Below are positions 37,801 to 50,650 of a stretch of 64,000 nucleotides of DNA, piece by piece. Below the pieces are notes generated by a model. That model saw nothing but the letters and a program-made list of their open reading frames with translations, ran no database searches and was not told the origin of the DNA. Source of the DNA: Anadara kagoshimensis (lineage: Eukaryota; Mollusca; Bivalvia; Arcoida; Arcidae). Both the position numbers and the translations under genes were made by a program. Each line of letters opens with the position of its first letter. Position 1 is the first letter of the stretch. The stretch is taken from positions 42,609,843 through 42,673,842 of the forward strand of contig CM037867.1 in assembly GCA_021292105.1 (NCBI GenBank), read 5' to 3'.

Positions 37801-40800
37801 ATATCAGTATAATGGCTCAACACAGATACAACATTTATCTGGATATCAGTATAATGGCTCAACACAGATACAACATTTATCTGGATATCAGTATAATGGC
37901 TCAACACAGATACAACATTTATCTGGGTATCAGTATAATGGCTCAACACAGATACAACATTTATCAGGATATCAGTATAATGGCTCAACACAGATACAAC
38001 ATTTATCAGGATATCAGTATAATGGCTCAACACAGATACAACATTTATCTGGGTATCAGTATAATGGCTCAACACAGATACAACATTTATCAGGATATCA
38101 GTATAATGGCTCAACACAGATACAACATTTATCTGGGTATCAGTATAATGGCTCAACACAGATACAACATTTATCTGGATATCAGTATAATGGCTCAACA
38201 CAGATACAACATTTATCTGGATATCAGTATAATGGCTCAACACAGATACAACATTTATCTGGGTATCAGTATAATGGCTCAACACAGATACAACATTTAT
38301 CAGGATATCAGTATAATGGCTCAACACAGATACAACATTTATCTGGGTATCAGTATAATGGCTCAACACAGATACAACATTTATCAGGATATCAGTATAA
38401 TGGCTCAACACAGATACAACATTTATCTGGGTATCAGTATAATGGCTCAACACAGATACAACATTTATCTGGATATCAGTATAATGGCTCAACACAGATA
38501 CAACATTTATCTGGATATCAGTATAATGGCTCAACACAGATACAACATTTATCTGGGTATCAGTATAATGGCTCAACACAGATACAACATTTATCAGGAT
38601 ATCATTATAATGGCTCAACACAGATACAACATTTATCAGGATATCAGTATAATGGCTCAACACAGATACAACATTTATATGGATATCAGTATAATGGCTC
38701 AACACAGATACAACATTTATCAGGATATCAGTATAATGGCTCAACACAGATACAACATTTATCTGGATATCAGTATAATGGCTCAACACAGATACAACAT
38801 TTATCAGGATATCAGTATAATGGCTCAACACAGATACAACATTTATCAGGATATCAGTATAATGGCTCAACACAGATACAACATTTATATGGATATCAGT
38901 ATAATGGCTCAACACAGATACAACATTTATCAGGATATCAGTATAATGGCTCAACACAGATACAACATTTATCTGGGTATCAGTATAATGGCTCAACACA
39001 GATACAACATTTATCTGGATATCAGTATAATGGCTCAACACAGATACAACATTTATCTGGATATCAGTATAATGGCTCAACACAGATACAACATTTATCT
39101 GGGTATCAGTATAATGGCTCAACACAGATACAACATTTATCAGGATATCAGTATAATGGCTCAACACAGATACAACATTTATCTGGTATCAGTATAATGG
39201 CTCAACACAGATACAACATTTATCAGGATATCAGTATAATGGCTCAACACAGATACAACATTTATCAGGATATCAGTATAATGGCTCAACACAGATACAA
39301 CATTTATCTGGTTATCAGTATAATGGCTCAACACAGATACAACATTTATCAGGATATCAGTATAATGGCTCAACACAGATACAACATTTATCTGGGTATC
39401 AGTATAATGGCTCAACACAGATACAACATTTATCTGGATATCAGTATAATGGCTCAACACAGATACAACATTTATCTGGATATCAGTATAATGGCTCAAC
39501 ACAGATACAACATTTATCTGGATATCAGTATAATGGCTCAACACAGATACAACATTTATCAGGATATCAGTATAATGGCTCAACACAGATACAACATTTA
39601 TCTGGGTATCAGTATAATGGCTCAACACAGATACAACATTTATCAGGATATCAGTATAATGGCTCAACACAGATACAACATTTATCAGGATATCAGTATA
39701 ATGGCTCAACACAGATACAACATTTATCTGGGTATCAGTATAATGGCTCAACACAGATACAACATTTATCAGGATATCAGTATAATGGCTCAACACAGAT
39801 ACAATTTCTCTGGGTATCAGTATAATGGCTCAACACAGATACAACATTTATCTGGTTATCAGTATAATGGCTCAACACAGATACAACATTTATCAGGATA
39901 TCAGTATAATGGCTCAACACAGATACAACATTTATCAGGATATCAGTATAATGGCTCAACACAGATACAACATTTATCTGGTTATCAGTATAATGGCTCA
40001 ACACAGATACAACATTTATCTGGGTATCAGTATAATGGCTCAACACAGATACAACATTTATCTGGATATCAGTATAATGGCTCAACACAGATACAACATT
40101 TATCTGGATATCAGTATAATGGCTCAACACAGATACAACATTTATCTGGGTATCAGTATAATGGCTCAACACAGATACAACATTTATCAGGATATCAGTA
40201 TAATGGCTCAACACAGATACAAATTTATCAGGATATCAGTATAATGGCTCAACACAGATACAACATTTATCAGGATATCAGTATAATGGCTCAACACAGA
40301 TACAACATTTATCTGGGTATCAGTATAATGGCTCAACACAGATACAACATTTATCTGGATATCAGTATAATGGCTCAACACAGATACAACATTTATCTGG
40401 ATATCAGTATAATGGCTCAACACAGATACAACATTTATCTGGTATCAGTATAATGGCTCAACACAGATACAACATTTATCAGGATATCAGTATAATGGCT
40501 CAACACAGATACAACATTTATCTGGGTATCAGTATAATGGCTCAACACAGATACAACATTTATCAGGATATCAGTATAATGGCTCAACACAGATACAACA
40601 TTTATCTGGGTATCAGTATAATGGCTCAACACAGATACAACATTTATCTGGATATCAGTATAATGGCTCAACACAGATACAACATTTATCTGGATATCAG
40701 TATAATGGCTCAACACAGATACAACATTTATCTGGGTATCAGTATAATGGCTCAACACAGATACAACATTTATCAGGATATCAGTATAATGGCTCAACAC

Positions 40801-41915
40801 AGATACAACATTTATCAGGATATCAGTATAATGGCTCAACACAGATACAACATTTATATGGATATCAGTATAATGGCTCACACAGATACAACATTTATAT
40901 GGATATCAGTATAATGGCTCAACACAGATACAACATTTATCTGGATATCAGTATAATGGCTCAACACAGATACAACATTTATCAGGATATCAGTATAATG
41001 GCTCAACACAGATACAACATTTATCAGGATATCAGTATAATGGCTCAACACAGATACAACATTTATCTGGATATCAGTATAATGGCTCAACACAGATACA
41101 ACATTTATCATGGATATCAGTATAATGGCTCAACACAGATACAACATTTATCTGGATATCAGTATAATGGCTCAACACAGATACAACATTTATCAGGATA
41201 TCAGTATAATGGCTCAACACAGATACAACATTTATCAGGATATCAGTATAATGGCTCAACACAGATACAACATTTATCAGGATATCAGTATAATGGCTCA
41301 ACACAGATACAACATTTATCTGGGTATCAGTATAATGGCTCAACACAGATACAACATTTATCTGGATATCAGTATAATGGCTCAACACAGATACAACATT
41401 TATCTGGATATCAGTATAATGGCTCAACACAGATACAACATTTATCTGGATATCAGTATAATGGCTCAACACAGATACAACATTTATCTGGATATCAGTA
41501 TAATGGCTCAACACAGATACAACATTTATCAGGATATCAGTATAATGGCTCAACACAGATACAACATTTATCTGGATATCAGTATAATGGCTCAACACAG
41601 ATACAACATTTATCTGGATATCAGTATAATGGCTCAACACAGATACAACATTTATCTGGATATCAGTATAATGGCTCAACACAGATACAACATTTATCTG
41701 GATATCAGTATAATGGCTCAACACAGATACAACATTTATCTGGATATCAGTATAATGGCTCAACACAGATACAACATTTATCTGGATATCAGTATAATGG
41801 CTCAACACAGATACAACATTTATCTGGATATCAGTATAATGGCTCAACACAGACAGATACAACATTTATCTGGATATCAGTATAATGGCTCAACACATAC
41901 ACCATTTATCTGGGA
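34880..41915. repeat. 7-kb 42-bp minisatellite, about 168 copies
   Basis: The unit is TATCAGTATAATGGCTCAAC then ACAGATACAACATTTATCTGGA (42 bp, 14 codons). Copies are nearly identical. Variation is concentrated at one short window (TCAGGA, TCTGGA, TCTGGG, TCTGGT, TATGGA) and at GGCTCA/GGATCA. Two plus-strand frames (14-residue cycles MAQHRYNIYLDISI and GYQYNGSTQIQHLS) and one minus-strand frame (cycle VLSHYTDIQINVVS) stay open for hundreds of codons, giving frames up to 1131 codons. About ten small indels (near 36776, 37030, 37695, 39183, 39803, 40220, 40440, 40878, 41109, 41850) shift the frame. Openness on both strands and tolerance of frameshifts argue against coding. Confidence 0.96.
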
Positions 41916-42504
41916 CCTGTTGTTGGAAGCTTAATTAGCTTAATCAATGATTAACACAATTAAAATATAAATAAAAATCATCATATCATCATTAAAGCCA
42001 TATATTTATAGCCATGTGTTTCAATTTGTTGAAATTCTATTCACTTGCGACATTTTTAACATTAATTTCACAATAGATTTAAAATTATACATTATTTAAA
42101 TTTTGACTAATCAATTGATTTAAACTAATCAGGCTTCAAACAACTGACCCCTGGATAAGAAAATTGTATTTATTCTTCTTTCCTGATAATTTTCACAGTT
42201 AATTAAACAGTGTGTTTTAGTTGTTCAATAAACATCAGGCAGAATGAATTATTACACACGAGTCGTCATGGTAATTTACTTTTATATCTGTAGAATTAAT
42301 GAAGTTTTTTAGTGGTCATTTTATAGCAGTGGTCATTTTACACATTAACATCAGGGTAAAGGATTGGTAATTCTAGTCATATAAAGCCTAGCAGAGTTTG
42401 GGAACAGTACATGACAGTTACAGGGCAATCAAAACAGAGTGTGGATGATTTAGAAGTATGGTGCATAATAAATTGGTGTAGATTCATAACCAAACACATA
42501 AAAA

Positions 42505-42770
42505 AGTCCAATATAAAAAAGGCCAAAACTTTGGTCTAATGAACTGGGACAAAATACAAATTGCATAAATAGTCCAATAAAAAAAGGCCAAAATTTGGGT
42601 CCAATAAACTGGGGCAAAGTATAAAAGTCATAAATAGTCCATTATCAAAAAAGGCCAAAACTTGAGTATAATGAACTTGGGCAAAATATAAAGTACACAA
42701 ATAGTCCAATATCACAACAATATCAATGTATGGATAATTTTAAACATTGTGCATAAATAGTCCAATACAA
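42505..42770. repeat. Diverged 64-68-bp tandem repeat, about 4 copies
   Basis: Units open with AGTCCAATA or AGTCCATTA at about 42505, 42571, 42635 and 42703. They share AAAAAAGGCCAAAA and AATGAACTGGG-like phrases. Indels between copies make the period vary. Confidence 0.82.
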
Positions 42771-43299
42771 CAATTAGGTCCTTTAGTCTGGACCTTTTTA
42801 ACTGTTGCTACTTGTCTACTGAATAGGTATCAAATAGTGCCACTTCACTAATAGCTTGTGTGGACATTTTGTGGAGCATGGACATTTAAACATTTGGTAC
42901 ATCAATGTTGATGTGAATTTGTCACAGTATACTCTTTACATGTTGTTTGACACCACGGCTGTGATATTATGATACTCTGTGAGGTATATATGATGTTAAT
43001 TTGTGAAACATAAGTTTACGATTCATTTAATATTTAATTATAGGGTGTCATTTTCTCCTCACAAATTCTTCAGCTTAAACTACTGAAAATAAACCCCCAT
43101 AACATACTTCAAATTCAAATTATTTTTAAGCTTTATTTTGATATATTTTTCTGACATGTCATATACATAATAATCCTGATAAGAAAGTTTTATTATTTTG
43201 TGAACTCAAACTTGAAAATTCTGTAAAACAACTTTGTTGACTATTTTAAGAGATATTATTAAGGGATTTCATAATTCTTCAAACATCCTTAAAATTGAG

Positions 43300-43770
43300 G
43301 TTAAGGTCATTGGTTACTTTTTACCTTTGTACTGTTACTATTATTTTAGCTATTTTTAAAGATACTTCAATGCAGATTTTTTTTCTAGAACTGGTTTCCA
43401 ACATAAAATGAAAGTAAAAGGTCAAGGTCATGACCCTAATTATGAAATAAGCAACAAGATCCTACACCTTGACTTCATGTACCAGAAAGTGTAGTGAAAC
43501 AGGGTTTTTTATTTTGATTTTTCTTGTTTCTTAAAAAATGTCTTTCAAAATCAGGTCAAGGTGAAAGGTTAAGGTCATAACCTTTAGGTTTTGTCAATAT
43601 TTTAGCTTTTTTCTTAAAAAATATCTTTCAAAATCAGGTCAAGGTGAAAGGTTAAGGTCATAACCTTTTGCTTTTGCCAGTATTTTAACTATTTTTCAAT
43701 ATATGTGTATTTCAATGCCCATTTTGATTTTAAGATGTCCTTTAAAATGTGGTCAAGGTCATGTCCTAGT
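43300..43770. repeat. GGTCAAGGTCA-rich dispersed repeat with an internal 82-bp duplication
   Basis: AAAGGTCAAGGTCATGACC, TCAGGTCAAGGTGAAAGG and TGGTCAAGGTCATG recur here. Within it, two copies opening with TTAAAAAATGTCTTTCAAAA at about 43531 and 43613 are nearly identical over 80 bp. A related diverged stretch lies at 59600-59900. Confidence 0.7.
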
Positions 43771-44331
43771 TATAAAATGTGTTTTTGGATGTTTTAGCAG
43801 TTTTTGTAGATAATTTAGATTTTTCCTGGTAAATATTAAGAAGTGCATCATTATCAAAGGAAGACCCCCTAAATTGATTCATCTCACAGGTTGTATTCTT
43901 TGATAACTGAAGGATTTTGGTGATAGTAGTAACTGAAAACTTGTCATCCCTGCATGGTGATGATGGTCAGCGTGATTCTTTCTTTCGTCACTATACAAAC
44001 ACAAGTATAGTCAGTTCTGATAAACTCATATTGAAGTATAGCTTGTTCTGATAATCTAATGATTGTTCTGATAAACTAATATTGAAGTATTGCATTTTTG
44101 ATAAACTTTTCTGTCATATCTGAAGTACATCTGCATGGGGTATTTATATAATCTATATTTTATATTTACATTTATGTTGAAAATATTTGTTAACACTCAA
44201 ACCTGTAAAATCTAAAGCACTATGGTTAAAATTATATACACAGTCTTTGGAATGATAACTCTATGTTTACCTTGAAAAATAAAAAAAAATATATTAAAGT
44301 AGAAAAACTGTGAACCACAAGCTCACAAAAA

Positions 44332-44564
44332 ATACCCCCGTTCCCAAAAATTCATCGGATCAAAGTTTTAAAAAGGAGATGCACATCTACATTATATCAC
44401 AAAGATTGTGTGAAAGTTTCATGAAAATCCATTGAAGGGTTTAGGAGGAGTTGCGGATAAGAGATAGGTACCCTAAGGTGAAGGTGAACGGAAGGACGGA
44501 CGAACACAAGGACGGACGGACACCCCTATCACTATATACCCCCCACTTTTTAAGCGGGGGGTAT
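44332..44564. mobile_element. MITE-like element with ATACCCCC ends and terminal hairpin
   Basis: The left end is ATACCCCCG and the right end is GCGGGGGGTAT, an inverted pair. The interior includes TTCATGAAAATCCATTGA and a run of GGACGGACGGAC, phrases I associate with very common bivalve dispersed repeats. Just inside the right end, TATACCCCCC (44535) and GGGGGGTATA (44556-44565) form a hairpin with a short loop. Confidence 0.65.
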
Positions 44565-44565
44565 A

Positions 44566-45484
44566 AAAAAGCAGCTTAGTGGTTAAATTAAGCTCAAAAT
44601 CATATAAAGGATATCTTCTCAAGAGAGAATATCAATTAGAAATAAGTATATCACAAGTCACACAAATTTTTAGTCAGATCGGGCAAAATATCACAAACGC
44701 AAATAATCCATGTAATATATGGTATGTATTTGAAAAACTACAGATGGAAACTACAAGAGAATTAGGTGAATTTTCTGATGGTTTTTGTGTGAGGGATGTG
44801 GTTATCCTCCTTATTATCTACTATACCTGACAGTAGATGATGACCACTATATAGAGACTACTGATTATAAACCCAGTGCTGGGTCTAACAATAAAGACTA
44901 CTGATTATAAACCCAGTGCTAACAATAAATCCAGGGAGTGTGTGGGGGATGTGAGGTGGGGGTAGTTATTGGACCAACATCTATATATAGTATTTACATG
45001 CTGTATTTGTTTGTCTGTACACTTTATAAAATAACAAATACTCTATAATATGTTTCTTCTGTTCAATGTTACCAGATTTTTCCAAACTTGTTTGATTGTT
45101 AATCCTCTGGAATTTCAAAGAACAAAATATCAAAATAACTTATCTTTGTAACTTTATTTTAGTTTACTTTGATCCATGTTGTCTGTTTACAATTACCAAT
45201 CTGATGTAATATAACAATAATAACTCTGATAAAGACTATATACATTATACTGTAGATTATAAACTCCAGGATCTTAGGTGTGTAAAATTAATGTTTTAAT
45301 ACAAAGTAAGATCTGGAAATCGGATGAATTAATATGTAATATTAAAACAGGTTAAATGTAATTATAGATAAAAAATTAAGTTTTTGATTCTAACTACAGG
45401 CAATCAGATAAGTATCCAGTAAATGGATCTATCTAATGCTATAATACATAGATAATGCAGTGCAGATCCATTGATTGAATGGGG
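44566..45484. other. AT-rich stretch without a recognised gene
   Basis: An 83-codon frame at 44579-44830 begins with ATGGTTAAATTAAGC. I recognise no family in it and see no splice or promoter context. A two-copy repeat occurs at 44848-44936. Confidence 0.45.
44848..44936. repeat. Direct duplication of about 41-48 bp
   Basis: Two copies of GACTACTGATTATAAACCCA then GTGCT, the first followed by an extra GGGTCT, each end in AACAATAAA. Confidence 0.85.
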
Positions 45485-45775
45485 TTTTACATTCCAGTCA
45501 AGAATATTTCACTTATATTGAGGCGTCACCAGATGAAGTGGAAGTAGCAGAATTTGTTTCCTTTGCAGTGCATTCAGGGCAATGTGCAGGGAGGCTCACC
45601 TTCTGTGACATGGAGCAATGGTTTTAAGATTTCTTCCCAGTGACTTTCATTTCTAAATGCCAAGTGCTTGGTGAAAGAAGAGTTACCAACTATTTTCAGA
45701 TCTTCAGGATTGGAACCCCTACCTCCAAACACAGAGCAAAAACTCTAACAACTGAGCTACCACAGTGGAACTATA
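45485..45775 (-). mobile_element. tRNA-derived SINE, copy 1
   Basis: On the minus strand the head reads GGTAGCTCAGTTGTTAGAG (box A, plus-strand 45743-45761), then GGGGTTCCAATCC (box B, about 45707-45719). About 220 bp of body follows and the 3' tail is CAATATAAGTGAAATATTC then TTGACTGG. The same tail closes copies at 53706-54005 and 62497-62722. Non-autonomous and dependent on a LINE partner not seen in this window. Confidence 0.8.
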
Positions 45776-47743
45776 CCTGTAAAAAGAATAACTTCAATGG
45801 CTGTCATAAGTAAAGAAATCATGTTAAAGTTGTTTGATGGACAACATGTATATACACACTACATTGCAAAATAATGACATTTTTGGTTGTTTTATAGGTT
45901 AAGAAATGAAGATTTACAAACAAGTAAAGTATAGGTTATATAGAAAACTATAACTCTAAAATAGTCATCTCTTCATATAAGGTAAGTTAGTCAGTGATAC
46001 ACTGGAATGATTACTTATATAACAGAATAAAACTGAAACAGAAAAGAGACCAGCCAATGAAAATTGTTTCCAAATATTCTCCTAAAAACCACACATAGGC
46101 TAAATTTTGTGATAGTTATAATTTCATTACAAAATTCAGCCTATCAAAATCCTTTTTCCTTTTTATAAACTAGAAATTGATTACATGTACCAGTAGTTTG
46201 TTAAAATTTCTTAGCCAGACTATAATTGTGTTTTAATTTGACTGACAATTTGTAAACTTGTGATATTGTAAATAAAACTCAATAAAATACAGTATATAGT
46301 TTAACAGACTCCTCCTGCCAGCAGCAACAGCACTGATACCCAGATGATACATGACAGAAGATATAAAACATTTTGTACTATTTATCCAGTATTTAACCAG
46401 ACAGTAATGTATATCTTTAGTCTTATTAATCCCTGTATGTTCTTTACTGACATTCCAGCTTTTGTTTCACTTTTCTGAAGTTTATGTGTAAAATGATAGT
46501 TATACTTTATTCAAGCTTTAATTTGAGACCTGGTTCCCTTGCTCCAATTAGACATAAATCAGACATTGAAATTGCCTGGGAACCAGGGTAACACACCTGC
46601 CATACTCATAAATGTACCATAAAACTTAGGGACCAATATTAGGTATATACCTATACTAAACACTGGTTCTGGGTTAAATATTGTGTAAATAAAATAACAG
46701 TTTAACCTGAATATGTTTAGGGGTGTGAAGACATTAGAATTCCTGTCATCTATTTAACTGTGGATAAGTATAAGGTGTACGGATATATGTCTGATGTGTG
46801 ATGATATTATAGAGTGTATAAATATAGGTAGATGAACCTGTATATTAACATCACTGATGTACTGCCATCTTAAAAATATAGCATGCTGCTTCAGGAGTCT
46901 TCTATAGTCATGGTGTAACGAACAGTTGCAAAAATAACAGATCTCATGTTGAAAATAAAATGTAGTATTGTAAAAGATTCATTTTTAAATAATGTTTTAC
47001 AGAATGCCATAAAAAGTCGGTAGGACATGTGCAAATCTTGTTGTAATAGGTGAGATACTCAGGATCTAGAATTGAGATATGCTCGATTTCACCTCAATTA
47101 GTAAACAAACTTCTTCTCCCCTTGTAAGTAAATCAGATTATGAATAGTAACAGTGGGGGTTCTCTACATTTAACATAAAACCACTTTTTAAGGGTTATAA
47201 TTTGTTTTATTTGATCAGAGAGTACTTGAGAGGCTACAAGACAGAAGGTGATAAGCTCTTATAACTAAAAATGTTATTTCAGACAAAAAACCCTGTACAT
47301 TTTTGTTATTTTTTCATTTCAATATATGTAATTTAATATTCTTAATAATATTTTTACAGAAGTAAATGCCTTTTATGATGATTTTTTATAAATTCTCAAG
47401 CTGTTAAATGTAAAACTAATGAAGACATAAAGTAAAACTGAGAGGGAGGGAGGAAGGGTGGGGGTATAATTATGGACATGGTTATCATTAAAGGGTATCT
47501 TAAAGTTAACACTTCCACAAATAGACTTGTTAATAAGTTATTTCAACATGTATAAAAGGACTATTTCTCACCTACCCCAATTTACAGTCATTTGGTCACT
47601 TAGTTTCTTTACCATGTTTGCCAAACCCTAGGGTATATTTCTGGCATATTCTCAAACCATTAGTAATTAATTTCTATGCTTTGATTGATTATTTTTCGTC
47701 AGTCAGAAATACGATCGCAAACCATTACTCTCATGTTTTAGAT
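45776..47743. other. AT-rich stretch without a recognised gene
   Basis: No exon, RNA gene or repeat family is recognised by eye. The sequence is A+T-rich and stop-dense in all frames. Confidence 0.5.
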
Positions 47744-49423
47744 ATACATGGAAACATACCTCTTTTATACATGGAAACCCACCTCTTTTATACATGGAAA
47801 CCCACCTCTTTCATGGGCTTGTGTTTTTAGGTTGTCTGTACATGGAAACTCACCTCTTTCATGGGCTTGTGTTTTAGGTTGTCTGTACATGGAAACCCAC
47901 CTCTTTCATGGGCTTGTGTTTTAGGTTGTCTGTACATGGAAACCCACCTCTTTTATACATGGAAACCCATCTCTTTTATACATGGAAACCCACCTCTTTT
48001 ATACATGGAAACCCACCTCTTTTATACATGGAAACCCACCTCTTTTATACATGGAAACCCATCTCTTTTATACATGGAAACCCACCTCTTTCATGGGCTT
48101 GTGTTTTTAGGTTGTCTGTACATGGAAACCCACCTCTTTCATGGGCTTGTGTTTTTAGGTTGTCTGTACATGGAAACCCAACTCTGTCATGGGCTTGTGT
48201 TTTTAGGTTGTCTGTACATGGAAACCCACCTCTTTCATGGGCTTGTGTTTTTAGGTTGTCTGTACATGGAAACCCACCTCTTTCATGGGCTTGTGTTTTT
48301 AGGTTGTCTGTACATGGAAACCCACCTCTATCATGGGCTTGTGTTTTTAGATATACATGGAAACTCACCTCTGTCATGGGCTTGTGTTTTTAGATATACA
48401 TGGAAACCCACCTCTTTCATGGGCTTGTGTTTTTAGGTTGTCTGTACATGGAAACCCATCTCATTTATACATGGAAACCCATCTCTTTTATACATGGAAA
48501 CCCACCTCTTTTATACATGGAAACCCACCTCTTTTACACATGGAAACCCACCTCTTTCATGGGGTTGTGTTTTTAGGTTGTCTGTACATGGAAACCCACC
48601 TCTTTCATGGGCTTGTGTTTTAGGTTGTCTGTACATGGAAACCCACCTCTTTCATGGGCTTGTGTTTTAGGTTGTCTGTACATGGAAACCCACCTCTGTC
48701 ATGGGCTTGTGTTTTAGATATACATGGGAACCCACCTCTGTCATGGGCTTGTGTTGTTAGATATACATGGAAACCCACCTCTGTCATGGGCTTGTGTTTT
48801 TAGATATACATGGAAACCCACCTCTTTCATGGGCTTGTGTTTTAGATATACATGGAAACCAACCTCTTTCATGGGCTTGTGTTTTTATATACATGGAAAC
48901 CCACCTCTTTCATGGGCTTGTGTTTTTAGGTTTCTGTACATGGAAACCCACCTCTTTCATGGGCTTGTGTTTTTAGATATACATGGAAACCCACCTCTTT
49001 CATGGGCTTGTGTTTTTAGATATACATGGAAACCCACCTCTTTCATGGGCTTGTGTTTTTAGATATACATGGAAACCCACCTCTTTCATGGGCTTGTGTT
49101 TTTAGATATACATGGAAACCCACCTTTTTCATGGGCTTGTGTTTTTAGATATACATGGAAACCCACCTCTGTCATGGGCTGGTGTTTTTAGATATACATG
49201 GAAACCCACCTCTTTCATGGTCTTGTGTTTTTAGATATACATGGAAACCCACCTCTGTCATGGGCTTGTGTTTTTAGATATACATGGAAACCCACCTCTT
49301 TCATGGGCTTGTGTTTTTAGATATACATGGAAACCCACCTCTTTCATGGGCTTGTGTTTCTAGGTTGTCTGTACATGGAAACCCACCTCTTTAATGGGCT
49401 TGTGTTTTTTGGTTGTCTGTACA
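47744..49423. repeat. Modular minisatellite built from 23-, 43- and 50-bp units
   Basis: Every unit carries TACATGGAAACCCACCTCTT. In short units (about 23 bp) it is followed directly by TTA. In longer ones it is followed by TCATGGGCTTGTGTTTTTAG and then either ATA or GGTTGTCTG. Short units cluster at 47765-47830, 47940-48080 and 48460-48540. GGTTGTCTG units dominate the left half and ATA units the right half. Several overlapping 70- to 190-codon frames result and are not genes. Confidence 0.94.
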
Positions 49424-50650
49424 CAGTGTAAAAGAGCTATGTGCATTCTGTCTGTCAGTGTCATAACACAATGGCAGCCTCAAAATGTGGCAGGGGAGCT
49501 TTCTGGTGTTAAAAGAAATAAAAAAAGAACTAACAAAAAAACAACTACTGTATGCTTTATTGATTTAGATAGCCATGTCAACTACTAGAATGGTGGCAGA
49601 TTTTAATTCAAATACTTGTCAATAGATAATGATTTTGTTATAACAGACATTATCTGAATCCGCAGATCCTGTGCCATTTGCTGTTTTTCAACCATTTTGA
49701 AATAATCTTGAAGGCGATCTGATTATAGACTTAATAGACAAGTGGTTTTTATATAGAGGTTAAAATATGAATCAAGGGGACCTTTAAGTCCAATAAGCAG
49801 GTGGCCACTATAGCAGGTTTACAGTTTATGCATGGATTCATTGCAGTTTTTAATTTGACAAAGTCAAGGTGGAGTAATCTGCAACTGTTTTTGTAAAATG
49901 TGTCTTAGTTTTAATTCTGATATTTCAGGAATTCTTGTTATGTAAGAAAAAATGGAAAAATTTTGATTCTGTGAGAAATCTTTTGACATTGGTATCAAAC
50001 AGTTAAAAAGTAATGTATAAATTTGATTTCCTTAATGACTACTTAATTGAAAAAATTGAATATAAATGTAAAAAAAGAAGAAAAAAATATATTAAACATG
50101 TGTTAAGCACTTAATTTTTAAATTACTTTATAAACATTATCACTCCTGAGTGTGGTGGGGGGACAAATTCCCGTTGTGAGGGGACATATTCCTGTTGTGA
50201 TTTAACTATTTCTTATAGAATTATAGAAGAAATATCAGATATGATCTTTGTGGGAGATTTATGAGATTTCTGTGAATATAAAAATAATATCCAGTATGTA
50301 AGATAAGTCAAAGTCGGTTAATGATTGTAAAAAATTGGTTTTTGTACAAATAGGTTACTAGTATTTTTTGCAAGTATTTTATTATTTTTTGCTTATGGTG
50401 TATGTGTTCCCTAGGCAATACGCTAAGGCACTAGGGAAACTTTGTACAACAATTAGCTAGATGCTTACAAATAAATTGTTGATTCAGGATTATTGCTAGC
50501 CTATAGGCCTATCAAGGCTCTATAAAGGTTTTATGGCCGTCTCCACCATATTGTTAATACCGTAAGTATGATGCTTCTGTACCCAAACTCATTCTGGATA
50601 CATTTGAGGTAAGATAGTTCTATGTTCCTTTTATTCTCAATTTTGATTTT
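49424..50650. other. AT-rich spacer between two arrays
   Basis: No gene is recognised. A stretch near 49740-49826 may be a degraded inverted relative of the MITE-like element at 33640. Confidence 0.5.

Larger units (their letters stand above)
41916..44331. other. AT-rich stretch with diverged repeats, no recognised gene
   Basis: No gene is recognised. It includes a 66-bp diverged array (42505-42770) and a GGTCAAGGTCA-rich dispersed repeat (43300-43770). Confidence 0.5.

Noticed and set aside
34842-41934. Very long open frames (up to 1131 codons) on both strands
   Set aside because: They follow from a stop-free 42-bp unit. They are open on opposite strands at once, are broken by about ten small indels, and show DNA-level rather than protein-level conservation.
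44579-44830. 83-codon frame as a host gene
   Set aside because: No recognised family, no splice or promoter context, and AT-driven composition; kept only as a mention.
45700-45765. Possible functional tRNA gene from box A and box B
   Set aside because: No pairing acceptor stem or clean anticodon arm was seen, and the sequence continues into a SINE body and tail.
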